Below are positions 1-7,758 of a DNA stretch of 41,546 bases, in pieces. The notes under the pieces were generated by a model. The model saw nothing but the letters and a program-made list of their open reading frames with translations. It did no database searches and was not told where the DNA came from. How positions within the stretch are numbered: position 1 is the stretch's first letter; every line of letters starts with the position of its first letter. A program made the position numbers and the translations under genes. Source of the stretch: Bacteroidales bacterium (lineage in GTDB: Bacteria; Bacteroidota; Bacteroidia; Bacteroidales; UBA12077); the NCBI GenBank assembly GCA_030611105.1, contig JAUWQL010000014.1, forward strand, positions 1 to 41,546, in the 5' to 3' direction.

Positions 1-1824
1 TCTACAGATTATAGTGTTTTAAGTAATATTACACAAGTAAATAATATTAAATTCAGCGAAACAGGCGATAGAGAATTACCAAACCTTGATCTGACAGTTC
101 TTGGAGATTTCACCATAGACGGCGATGATGCAACTCTCAAAGTTATTAACGAATTTGACAAAAAAACAGAAGTTCGTGGCAATCTTGTATTTAATGCCGG
201 AACTTTTGACGCGGGAACAGGCGCAGGTGCAATTGTAGAATTTAACGGAACAAGTGCTGCTCAAACAATATCGGGAACAGGTAGTTTTACTGCAGGAAAT
301 GCGTTTAATCATGTAATTATGAATAATACTAACGGTCTTACATTATCGAGCCCTGTTGAAATTGACGGAAATCTTACTTTTACTTCTGGTATTATTACAA
401 CAAGTTCTGCAAATATATTAACAGTGGATAATTCTGCAGAAACAACGGCTGTTACTGGCTATAGTAGTTCAAATTATGTGGACGGGCCAATGAGAAAACT
501 TATCAATAGTAATGATGATTTTGTTTTTCCGGTAGGAGATGCATCAAGGTATGGCCGGGTTGAAGTAATTAATACAGCTACAACAGGAGTACAATATTGG
601 GAAGCACAATATTATAATTTAAATCCTCATAGTTTTCCTATGGATACTAGTTCACGAGAAGCAGGGCTTGAAATGGTAAGTGGAAATGAATATTGGCGAA
701 TTGAAAATGTAAATCCGGATTCATCTCGTGTAAAAATCAGATGGGATGATCAAAGTTTGTTGCCGGCTATGACCAGCGACAGGGCAGCTAATATGAAAAT
801 GGTTGAGTGGTCAGGTGCTTTATGGGAAATAGTTGATGGAACTGTTACAGATGGAGGAGTAAATAGTGGAACAATTCTTTCTGACTGGAGGGTTAATCTT
901 GATGAGCATTATTTTACCCTTGGTACTACAGAATCGGCACCATTGCCAACAGCAACCTTTACTAACAATGACACATCAATTTGTGCTGGACAATCAGTGA
1001 CGCTTAGCATTGATCTGACTGGTGATCCTAACTGGAATGTTACCATTGAAGAAGGTGGCGATAGTCATACTTTTGCTCCACAGGCTACAAGTCCGCTTAC
1101 TTTTTCTGTTGATAGTGCAGGAACATATACAATAACCGCTGTTTCAGATAATAATGGAGCAGGCGTTCCTTTTGGTCCCGATGTTACTGTAACAGTTGTT
1201 CCTGTACCAACTGCATATAATGTTACAGGTGGAGGATCATACTGTGCTGGAGATGGAGGAATGTCTGTAGGATTGAGTTATTCTGATGTTGGTGTTAATT
1301 ATGAATTGTTTGCAGGAGTAACTTCTGTTGGTATTTGGGCTGGAATAGATGCAGTACTTGATTTTGGAAATCAAACGAATACAGGGACGGTAACTTATAG
1401 TGTAGTTGCAACTGATGCCTCTGGAACCTGTTCCGAAAATATGGCTTCAACAGTTGATGTTACCGAAAATCCATTACCAACAGCAACAATTACAGTTAGT
1501 GCAGCATTGGATACAATTTGTGATGGAAGTAATACACAAATTGATATTGATTTTACAACAGCTTCAATATCTTGGGATCTTGTTATTGACGATGGAACAA
1601 ACCCTACGGAAACTATTAATGGGGTAGGAGATCCTTATGCATATATTCCTGTGGTAGCACCTATTTGGGTTGATGATGGAACACCTGATACGGATTATGT
1701 ATATACAATACAAATTACTGATAGTAATACTTGTGTAAATACTCTTAGTAGCCCGACGGTTACGGTTTTTAAAGTCCCAGATACAGGACCTCAGTACCAT
1801 ATAGAAGATGGCTGGAGTAATTAA
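1..1824 (+). CDS. Giant secreted adhesin with Ig/PKD-like repeats, 5'-truncated by the window
   Basis: The frame is open from base 1 without a start, so only the last 607 residues are present. Residues 1 to about 160 are Gly/Thr/Asn-rich beta-strand repeats of the kind seen in beta-helix adhesins. A spacer of about 150 residues follows, then three Ig/PKD-like modules, each opening with a P-L/V-P-T-A linker and a paired-Cys motif (S-I-C-A-G, S-Y-C-A-G, T-I-C-D-G). I see neither a type-A nor a type-B T9SS sorting domain at the C-terminus; the protein ends TGPQYHIEDGWSN. The next gene ends with a closely related tail, and a type-B sorting-domain protein and a PorP/SprF protein follow. I infer a surface-exposed, SprB-like filament or adhesin delivered with help from its neighbours. 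The ligand is unknown. No terminator is obvious directly after the stop. Confidence 0.8.
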   Translation, partial: STDYSVLSNITQVNNIKFSETGDRELPNLDLTVLGDFTIDGDDATLKVINEFDKKTEVRGNLVFNAGTFDAGTGAGAIVEFNGTSAAQTISGTGSFTAGNAFNHVIMNNTNGLTLSSPVEIDGNLTFTSGIITTSSANILTVDNSAETTAVTGYSSSNYVDGPMRKLINSNDDFVFPVGDASRYGRVEVINTATTGVQYWEAQYYNLNPHSFPMDTSSREAGLEMVSGNEYWRIENVNPDSSRVKIRWDDQSLLPAMTSDRAANMKMVEWSGALWEIVDGTVTDGGVNSGTILSDWRVNLDEHYFTLGTTESAPLPTATFTNNDTSICAGQSVTLSIDLTGDPNWNVTIEEGGDSHTFAPQATSPLTFSVDSAGTYTITAVSDNNGAGVPFGPDVTVTVVPVPTAYNVTGGGSYCAGDGGMSVGLSYSDVGVNYELFAGVTSVGIWAGIDAVLDFGNQTNTGTVTYSVVATDASGTCSENMASTVDVTENPLPTATITVSAALDTICDGSNTQIDIDFTTASISWDLVIDDGTNPTETINGVGDPYAYIPVVAPIWVDDGTPDTDYVYTIQITDSNTCVNTLSSPTVTVFKVPDTGPQYHIEDGWSN

Positions 1825-2295
1825 AAAATTGACTAATTATTACTTGCCTGCGGCAAGCAGGTTGATAATTGAATAATGAATAATGACGAATTACAAATTA
1901 CTATTTACTAATGAATAATAAACATTGAACAATAAATACTGTAAAGACGTAATGCATTGCGTCTCAAAAATAAAGAAGATTGTGTCTCGACACTGAAAAA
2001 AGACTGTTTATGTAAAAAAAGAACATTTGATAAAAGCTGTTTTGGCATTAATCATTAAAAATGATACTTTTACGGCTTAATTGAAGATTTTTATCAAACA
2101 TGAAAGGATAATTGAAACCAAAGAGCTGAAAGAACGTTAAATATTATAACACACTAATTTAACATATTGAAATAATTAAATATATACTCAAGGATTAGTA
2201 AACCTTTTATAAAATATTACGTATCAAGAAAATTAATCTCTTAAAAAACAAAAATTTATTAAATTTAATTAAATACTAACTTAAACTTTTAGATC
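1825..2295. other. Non-coding gap with two short palindromic repeats
   Basis: I find no gene in these 471 bases. The gap contains the CCTGC/GCAGG repeat at 1843-1861 and a near-perfect 18-bp palindrome, GACGTAATG/CATTGCGTC, at 1946-1963 (one mismatch between arms). The rest is AT-rich. I found no convincing TAnnTTTG promoter for the gene at 2296. Confidence 0.6.
1843..1861. repeat. GC-rich palindromic repeat (CCTGC/GCAGG type), non-coding copy
   Basis: CTTGCC-TGC-GGCAAG is a perfect inverted repeat nested with CCTGC...GCAGG, standing out in AT-rich DNA. It shares its CCTGC core with the two coding-region elements at 9584-9631 and 36066-36113, so it may be an intergenic member of the same family. 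Confidence 0.5.
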
Positions 2296-3234
2296 ATGAA
2301 AAAAACAAACATTTTTAAAATTGCTTTTACCTTGGTATTAGCATTCGTTATTACAGGAGCTTTTGCACAAAGTACTGACGTTCCTGGTTTAGCAACGGAT
2401 TATGCTACTACAGGTGCTGTTACGGTAATGGAAGGTACAACTGTTCCTTTATATGCTAACCCTGATGCGTACTATCATCCAACTTATGATCCTGATGGTG
2501 CAGGTACTTTAACTGCTGGTTTTACTTGGACTTGGACTGAGCAGGTTACAAGTGATATTACATTTGGTAATAATAACCCTCTTAATGAGGATAATTATAC
2601 TACAATATCCGGAATGTTAGTTGCTAATTCTCCATACAATATTAATGTGTTGGAAATAGCTCCTGCAGCAATGGGAGGTTGTGACGATGGTGTTGGTACA
2701 AATATTGCCGTAACTGTTGTGGCTCAGCCAACAGCGACTTTAGGTGGAACTACATCTTATAATTTATGTGAGGGTGATGCTGGCTTACCTGCTAATGTAA
2801 CTGCTACAATTTCTAGTGGATGGCAAAACTATCGTGTAGTTTGGACATTGGAAGTTAAAACACTTACTGGCGCTGGTGCTGATAAAGATTTTTATGATAG
2901 TGATAAAACTACTGTTATTATACCTCCTGTTTTAGCTGAGGAATATACAACTGCTGTCCCTTACACGCAGGCTGCTACTGGTGCGTATGATATTACTTCA
3001 GTTGCTGCTGGGACTTTTACTGTTATTGATAATAGTGCAACTGTATATACTTATACATTAACAAGTATTAATGATAATGCTTCTCGTTTTGGTGATTTTA
3101 TTGTACTTGATGGTGACGATACTGTAGCTGCTAACTTTACTTATTATGCTGTTCCTGAAACAGTAACTATTAGAGTTAATCCTACTCCAACAACAGGTCC
3201 AATTTATCATATTGTAAATACTTGGGCTAACTAA
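2296..3234 (+). CDS. Secreted Ig-like domain protein with TGPxYHI C-terminal tail
   Basis: The protein has 312 residues. Residues 1-24 form a signal peptide (basic MKKTN start, hydrophobic core, GAFA-Q cleavage), which supports the start. The mature part is two or three Ig/PKD-like beta domains rich in Thr, Ala and Asn; one opens A-Q-P-T-A-T like the linkers of the upstream adhesin. No catalytic motif or T9SS type-A/B domain is visible. The C-terminus TGPIYHIVNTWAN matches the adhesin tail at 8 of 13 positions (T, G, P, Y, H, I, W, N). A strong terminator follows at once. I infer an extracellular subunit that is exported by Sec and works with the adhesin and the type-B protein encoded next. 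I do not recognise a named family. Confidence 0.8.
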   Translation: MKKTNIFKIAFTLVLAFVITGAFAQSTDVPGLATDYATTGAVTVMEGTTVPLYANPDAYYHPTYDPDGAGTLTAGFTWTWTEQVTSDITFGNNNPLNEDNYTTISGMLVANSPYNINVLEIAPAAMGGCDDGVGTNIAVTVVAQPTATLGGTTSYNLCEGDAGLPANVTATISSGWQNYRVVWTLEVKTLTGAGADKDFYDSDKTTVIIPPVLAEEYTTAVPYTQAATGAYDITSVAAGTFTVIDNSATVYTYTLTSINDNASRFGDFIVLDGDDTVAANFTYYAVPETVTIRVNPTPTTGPIYHIVNTWAN

Positions 3235-3263
3235 TTTTGTTTAAAAATATTTAACTATATTTA

Positions 3264-3294
3264 AACTGGTTCAGGATTTTCCTGAACCGGTTTT
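3264..3294 (+). terminator. Rho-independent terminator after the 312-residue protein
   Basis: A 13-bp stem (AACTGGTTCAGGA / TCCTGAACCGGTT, one G-T pair) with a TTT loop is followed by TTTT. It separates the tail-bearing genes from the type-B protein gene, so the latter needs its own promoter or read-through. Confidence 0.8.
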
Positions 3295-3382
3295 AAAACC
3301 AAAACCAAGCTTCGCTAATGATAGTCACGGCGTAACTATTTAAAAGAAAAGCGACAAGCGAGTTCGATAAAACATAGTTAAT

Positions 3383-3408
3383 TAGCAAGTCACACCGTGA
3401 CTTTGCTA
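3383..3408 (+). repeat. Hairpin repeat ending 2 bases before a start codon
   Basis: TAGCA-AGTCAC-ACC-GTGACT-T-TGCTA folds into an 11-bp stem with one bulge. A related dyad (ATAGT-C-ACG-G-CGT-A-ACTAT) lies at 3321-3339. The hairpin ends just before the ATG at 3411 and would sit in the ribosome footprint. Confidence 0.6.
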
Positions 3409-3410
3409 AA

Positions 3411-4433
3411 ATGCAAAATAAAAAATTGAAAAATTATATTCAAATATTAATTTCAATCTTTTTCCTGGTTTTCGGATCGGGTTTTAATAGTTATGCTCAG
3501 GATTTACCCGTTGCTTGTGGCGATGGTACGGTTCGTTATGGCGTAATTGGTGATAATGGCAATTCCGTTTTCGATTGGGAAGTAACTGGTGGAACAATTG
3601 TAAATAATTATAATGACTCTGTTGATGTTCAGTGGAATTCAGTTGCCGGGGCTCATTTTATCCGGGTAACGGAAACAAATTTATATGGTTGTACCGGAGA
3701 ACAATACGAAGATACGGTGATTATTTCAACACCTTTTGTTGATTTGGGACTGGATGCTGATATCTGTAGTGGTGAGACTTATGAGTTTATTGCTTCGGCC
3801 TCGGATATATTTACTTATTTGTGGCAAGACGATAGTAATGAAGAAACATTAATAGCTTCAACAGATGGACAATACTGGGTTCGTGTAACCGATAATTATG
3901 GTTGTATCGCATCAGATACTGCTTTATTGATCGTTCATGATTTACCTGCTGTAGATTTAGGTCCTGATACTACTTATTGTGGTGATGAAGGCCTTGTATT
4001 TGATGTATCGGAATACGGAATTTATTATGATTGGTTCGATGGTGATATATCATCAACATACACTGTATATACTCAAACCATAGACCAGGAAATCTGGGTA
4101 AGTGTTACGGATAATTTCGGTTGTGTCGGATCGGATACGGTTATAGTTCGTTCCTGTGGAGATATAGAAATACCAAATGCATTTACACCTAATGATGATG
4201 GTATAAATGATACCTGGGAAATTGAACAATTATTTATTTTTAATGAAGTAACTGTCGATATATTTAACCGATGGGGTGAAAGAGTTTTCCAGTCTAGTGG
4301 ATATTCATCTGATCAGTTCTGGGATGGTACAAGCCAGAAAGGTAAAAAATTACCAATGGATGCTTATTATTATGTTATAGATTTACATAATGGAGAAGAA
4401 CCAATAGTTGGTACGGTAACAATAATAAGGTAG
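3411..4433 (+). CDS. Secreted Ig/PKD protein with T9SS type-B (gliding motility-associated, CHU_C) C-terminal domain
   Basis: The protein has 340 residues. Residues 1-29 are a signal peptide (cleavage near SYA-Q). Three beta-sandwich modules follow (about 33-110, 113-178, 180-250) with repeated V-D-L-G and D-N-Y/F-G-C motifs. Residues about 252-340 are the classic type-B sorting domain: IPNAFTPNDDGINDTW, then FNRWGERVFQS, W-D-G-T, AYYYVI and G-T-V-T-I-I-R at the terminus. Type-B proteins are exported by T9SS and held at the surface by a PorP/SprF partner, which is the next gene (42-base gap). It is the only protein of the cluster with a known sorting domain, so it may anchor the tail-bearing proteins upstream (inference). 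Confidence 0.9.
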   Translation: MQNKKLKNYIQILISIFFLVFGSGFNSYAQDLPVACGDGTVRYGVIGDNGNSVFDWEVTGGTIVNNYNDSVDVQWNSVAGAHFIRVTETNLYGCTGEQYEDTVIISTPFVDLGLDADICSGETYEFIASASDIFTYLWQDDSNEETLIASTDGQYWVRVTDNYGCIASDTALLIVHDLPAVDLGPDTTYCGDEGLVFDVSEYGIYYDWFDGDISSTYTVYTQTIDQEIWVSVTDNFGCVGSDTVIVRSCGDIEIPNAFTPNDDGINDTWEIEQLFIFNEVTVDIFNRWGERVFQSSGYSSDQFWDGTSQKGKKLPMDAYYYVIDLHNGEEPIVGTVTIIR

Positions 4434-4475
4434 AATTTTGGAAATCTCACATAGATTGATTTGTTTTACAGACTA

Positions 4476-5450
4476 ATGAAAAAAATATTAACTATACTGT
4501 TTATCATAATGTTGACTGTGTTTTCTGCAAAAAGTCAGGAACCCATTTTTAGTCAATATACGATGAACAAATTCCTTATTAACCCTGCTTACGCGGGAAG
4601 TGAGGGATATACTACTTTTAATCTTACTGCACGTCAACAATGGCTGGGTTTTGAAGATGCACCAATGATACAGGCTATAAGCGGGCAAACCAGAATCTTG
4701 AAAACTAGTCATATTTCAAAGTCAAGATCAGTTAAGAAAAGAACAAAAAGACGCCGTCCTAGCGGGAAGATAGGATTAGGAGCTTATTTATATAACGACA
4801 AAAACGGGCCAATTGGAAGAACAGGACTAGAATTATCATACGCATATCATTTATTTATTCAAGACGGGCAGTTATCTTTAGGTTTATCTTTATCGGCATA
4901 TCAGTTTAGAGTAAACACAAGTGAACTACACACTTTTGAGGGCTATGATCCATTAATAGACGAAGCACGCGAAAGCATGTTTATTCCTGATGGAAGTGTT
5001 GGAATATATTATACATATCAGCCATTTTATTTTGGGGTATCAGCAAAGAATTTATTCCAGGCTTCGGTAAAATTTGGAGGCGATAATAGTTTTACCGATT
5101 ATCAGCAAGTGAGAAATTATTACTTGATAACAGGTTATAGATATGATATGGATAATGATTTTGAAATTGAACCTTCCTTATTAATAAAAACAACTGAGGC
5201 ATTTAATTTACAGGCAGATGTATCTGTAAAAGGATATTATAAAAGAGATTACTGGTTAGGATTTTCTTATAGAACAGGTAATGCTATTGTTACTATGGTG
5301 GGTATAAAAATTGACAAGTTGTATGTTGGTTATGCTTTCGATTATTCTTTAAATGATATTCAAAGAATTAGTTATGGTTCGCATGAAATAATGATTGGAA
5401 TGAACTTTGGCGACAATACCAGACGTTACAGATGGCTTAACAGATTCTAA
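4476..5450 (+). CDS. PorP/SprF family type IX secretion membrane protein
   Basis: The protein has 324 residues from the ATG at 4476; an in-frame TTG 15 bases earlier is rejected because MKKILTILF starts a clean signal peptide ending near AKS-Q. The mature start, EPIFSQYTMNKFLINPAYAGS, is the family hallmark, followed by TARQQWLGFEDAP. A basic loop at about 80-97 (SVKKRTKRRRPSGK) may face the periplasm or vary between paralogues. The remainder alternates polar and aromatic residues as an outer-membrane beta-barrel does. PorP/SprF proteins are paired with type-B sorting proteins and are needed for their export or attachment; the gene just upstream is such a protein. It likely shares a transcript with that gene and ends at the terminator at 5479-5505. 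Confidence 0.9.
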   Translation: MKKILTILFIIMLTVFSAKSQEPIFSQYTMNKFLINPAYAGSEGYTTFNLTARQQWLGFEDAPMIQAISGQTRILKTSHISKSRSVKKRTKRRRPSGKIGLGAYLYNDKNGPIGRTGLELSYAYHLFIQDGQLSLGLSLSAYQFRVNTSELHTFEGYDPLIDEARESMFIPDGSVGIYYTYQPFYFGVSAKNLFQASVKFGGDNSFTDYQQVRNYYLITGYRYDMDNDFEIEPSLLIKTTEAFNLQADVSVKGYYKRDYWLGFSYRTGNAIVTMVGIKIDKLYVGYAFDYSLNDIQRISYGSHEIMIGMNFGDNTRRYRWLNRF

Positions 5451-5478
5451 TATAATTTTCCTGATAATATTATACTAC

Positions 5479-5505
5479 TGCTTCGCTTTTGTGAAGCATT
5501 TTTTT
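5479..5505 (+). terminator. Terminator of the PorP/SprF gene
   Basis: TGCTTCGC-TTTT-GTGAAGCA (8-bp stem, one G-T pair) is followed by seven T, 29 bases after the stop. Confidence 0.8.
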
Positions 5506-5517
5506 ATCAAGCATATT

Positions 5518-5542
5518 AGGACAACGCAGCGCCTGCTGCGTT
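5518..5542. repeat. REP-like hairpin, left copy beside transposase gene
   Basis: The core AACGCAGC-GCCT-GCTGCGTT forms an 8-bp stem. The 25 bases here are identical to 6146-6170 on the other side of the transposase gene, same orientation. This is the arrangement expected for a REP-associated tyrosine transposase and its target repeats. Confidence 0.8.
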
Positions 5543-5606
5543 TATTTAGCATAAAATTTGTACTATTCTACAAAATCAATAAATTAGTAATTTGTAATAA
5601 ATAACT

Positions 5607-6134
5607 ATGCAGAAAAAACAAACACCTGATGAATACCGCCGAAATCTACCACATATTCAGCTGCAGGGAGGTATGTTTTTTATAACTTTTCGTCTGTATG
5701 GTTCAATACCTGTAAGTGAGATAGAAAATATATCAAATATTTATAAAAACACAAATACAACTGATATTTTAGGCAAATCAGTTAAAAGGCTAAAACAAGA
5801 ACAACAGGAGGATTATTTTTTAGCTTTTGATGAATATTTAGATAATAATCTTAATGACCCTTATTATTTGTCAAAACCGGAAATAGCACAATTAGTTTCT
5901 GATTCTTTACATTTTAGGGATGGTAGAGATTATAAGTTGGTTTGTTTTTGCATTATGAGTAATCATGTTCATATGATAATTTATAATCTTCAAAAGCCAT
6001 TAGATAGGATTATGAAAGAACTGAAATCGTTTACTGGAAAGGGGGCTTTGAAGATATTAAAAAATATGGACAGCAAAGTACCTGCTTCGATTCTTAATAT
6101 TAGCGCAGCAGGTGCTACGAGTTCCTTTTGGTAA
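5607..6134 (+). CDS. REP-associated Y1 transposase, probably C-terminally truncated
   Basis: The protein has 175 residues and starts MQKKQTPDEYRRNLPHIQL. The fold of TnpA_REP/Y1 enzymes is visible: GGMFFITFRLYGSIP near the start and the metal-binding HUH motif as H120-V-H122 in IMSNHVHMIIY, followed by the basic helix MKELKSFTGKGALKIL. These enzymes nick and join single-stranded hairpin DNA. In the family, the part after SSFW continues through a Tyr-containing segment and a final helix; here translation stops directly after SSFW (residues 172-175), so the segment expected to hold the catalytic Tyr is missing. The last codons contain a degenerate copy of the flanking repeat (6103-6120), and a perfect copy lies 11 bases after the stop. 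I think it is a decayed or inactive enzyme. Confidence 0.8.
   Translation: MQKKQTPDEYRRNLPHIQLQGGMFFITFRLYGSIPVSEIENISNIYKNTNTTDILGKSVKRLKQEQQEDYFLAFDEYLDNNLNDPYYLSKPEIAQLVSDSLHFRDGRDYKLVCFCIMSNHVHMIIYNLQKPLDRIMKELKSFTGKGALKILKNMDSKVPASILNISAAGATSSFW
6103..6120. repeat. Degenerate REP copy inside the transposase 3' end
   Basis: The bases GCGCAGCAGGTGCTACGA match the reverse complement of the flanking REP core (ACGCAGCAGGCGCTGCGT) at 14 of 18 positions. It encodes S-A-A-G-A-T, directly before the SSFW at the truncated terminus. Confidence 0.5.
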
Positions 6135-6145
6135 TGCAGTGCATC

Positions 6146-6170
6146 AGGACAACGCAGCGCCTGCTGCGTT
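6146..6170. repeat. REP-like hairpin, right copy beside transposase gene
   Basis: Identical over 25 bases to 5518-5542, starting 11 bases after the transposase stop codon. It forms the same 8-bp GC-rich hairpin. Confidence 0.8.
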
Positions 6171-6195
6171 ACAAAAAAAGAAGTTAGCTGTGTAA

Positions 6196-6235
6196 ACTCT
6201 GTCAGGGATTCGAAACCCTAACAGAGTATTTTTTT
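6196..6235 (+). terminator. Rho-independent terminator
   Basis: ACTCTGT-C-AGGG pairs with CCCT-A-ACAGAGT (11 pairs, one mismatch) and is followed by a run of T. It ends transcription between the transposase and the TPR gene. Confidence 0.7.
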
Positions 6236-6306
6236 GTATATTCATTTCAACTTGTAACGTTATATGGTTAATTTCGTAGAAAAACCAAATTAAATATTGT
6301 AGCAAT

Positions 6307-7650
6307 ATGAAAAAATGGATATTAATATCAGCGGCATTAATTATAATTATTATTGCATTTCTTGTTTTAAAACCTAAAATATCAAATAATTATTATCAAA
6401 AGGGACAAATCTATACCGACTCCGTAAAATATGATGTGGCAGCAAAATATTATAGTAAAGCATTAAATTTTAATAAGAAAAATATAAATGCCTTGTTAAG
6501 CAGAGCTAATGCTTATTATCAACTGGAACAAGAATCGGATGCTTTAGTCGATTTCAACAAGTTATTAGAACTTGATACTGAAAACTTTGAAGGATATTTT
6601 GGCAGGTCATTATTATTTATCAGGCAAGATGATTTAAAAAATGCTTTAAGTGATTTAAATAGGGCATTAGAGTTAAATAAGGAAAACCCTGATGTTTTTT
6701 ACTTTTTGGCTTATGTTAAATCAAATTTAAACGAATATGATTTGGCTTTAGAGTATTTGAATGAAGCAATTCAGTTGGATTCAGTTTATGCAGAGGCTTA
6801 TCATCAGCGAGGAATAGTTAAAGCCAATTTAGGTGATTTAGAAGGCTCTGTTGAAGATTTTAATAAAGCTTTGGAGTTGGATAAAGATAATTTGGATGCC
6901 TATCAGCGTAGGGTTAAATACCGTATTGATAAAGATGATTACAAAGGTGCAATTGCTGATTATGATGCTATTATTAAACTTGATGCCAATAATCAGAATG
7001 CGTATTATCAGAGAGGATATTTTAAATTACAAATACAAGATTTTGAGGGAGCATTAGCTGATTTTAATAAAGCCATTGAGATAAATCCTCGAGATGCAAA
7101 ATCGTATAAAAAAAGAGGTAATGCAAAAGCAGCTTTATTAAAATATGATGATGCTTTATCAGATTACGATAAAGCAATTGAATTGAATAGCTCTGATCAT
7201 GAACCTTATTATAGAAAAGGTTTGGTATATATGCATAAACCAGATCACCAAAAAGCTATAATAAACTTTAACTTAGCCGTTAAATATAAGAATGATTATT
7301 TTGAGTCGTATTATTTACGAGGTGTTGCTAAGGCAATGCAACAAAAATATGAAGCTTCAATTAGTGATTTTAACCAGACACTAAAGTATAATAAGAATTA
7401 TTCAGATGCTTATTTGGGGAGAGCTGTTTCTCTGGGGATTCTTGAGAAACACACTGAAGCTATTACCGATTACGACAAATATATAGAAAAGGTTAAGAGC
7501 AACGGGAATGCATATTTAAATAGAGGTGTTTCATATATTAATATAAGTAACTATGAGAAAGGTTGCTCAGATTTTAATATGGCACTGGAACTTGGTGTTT
7601 CAAAAGCTAAGGAAATGTTAAATATGTATTGTAAATCGAATAATAAATAA
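6307..7650 (+). CDS. Membrane-anchored tetratricopeptide repeat protein
   Basis: The protein has 447 residues. Residues 4-21 form one hydrophobic segment without a cleavage site, so it is probably an N-terminal anchor with the rest in the periplasm. From about residue 30 to 440 there are roughly twelve 34-residue TPR units with the usual pattern (A-x-x-x-Y-x-x-A...A-L-x-D-F-N-K-A-I-E-L-D). Several units are unusually alike in the second helix (ADFNKAIEI, SDYDKAIEL, EDFNKALEL). TPR arrays bind proteins; no enzymatic domain is present. The gene stands alone, after the terminator at 6196-6235. The partner cannot be named from sequence. Confidence 0.85.
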   Translation: MKKWILISAALIIIIIAFLVLKPKISNNYYQKGQIYTDSVKYDVAAKYYSKALNFNKKNINALLSRANAYYQLEQESDALVDFNKLLELDTENFEGYFGRSLLFIRQDDLKNALSDLNRALELNKENPDVFYFLAYVKSNLNEYDLALEYLNEAIQLDSVYAEAYHQRGIVKANLGDLEGSVEDFNKALELDKDNLDAYQRRVKYRIDKDDYKGAIADYDAIIKLDANNQNAYYQRGYFKLQIQDFEGALADFNKAIEINPRDAKSYKKRGNAKAALLKYDDALSDYDKAIELNSSDHEPYYRKGLVYMHKPDHQKAIINFNLAVKYKNDYFESYYLRGVAKAMQQKYEASISDFNQTLKYNKNYSDAYLGRAVSLGILEKHTEAITDYDKYIEKVKSNGNAYLNRGVSYINISNYEKGCSDFNMALELGVSKAKEMLNMYCKSNNK

Positions 7651-7758
7651 TTAAATAAAAAGAAAGTGTCCAAAAAATAGTCTTTGCGAGCAGAGCGAAG
7701 CAATCTTTTAAAGTAACTAATTAATTGAAAAACACAACTTTAAATAATATTTACACTA

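Noticed and set aside
2043-2058. TGGCAT-TAATC-ATTAA as a fourth sigma-54-type box before the 312-residue gene
   Set aside because: The -12 half does not match, and the only dyad about 90 bases upstream is the unrelated GACG(T/C)AATG repeat.
5407-5604. 65-codon open frame after the PorP/SprF gene
   Set aside because: It crosses the terminator hairpin and a REP copy and has no protein-like composition.
7684-7703. TTGCGAGCAGAGCGAAGCAA-like stretch between the TPR and hydrolase genes as a named repeat
   Set aside because: It looks like a common Bacteroidota intergenic repeat, but a single copy with only short arms is too little to call it.
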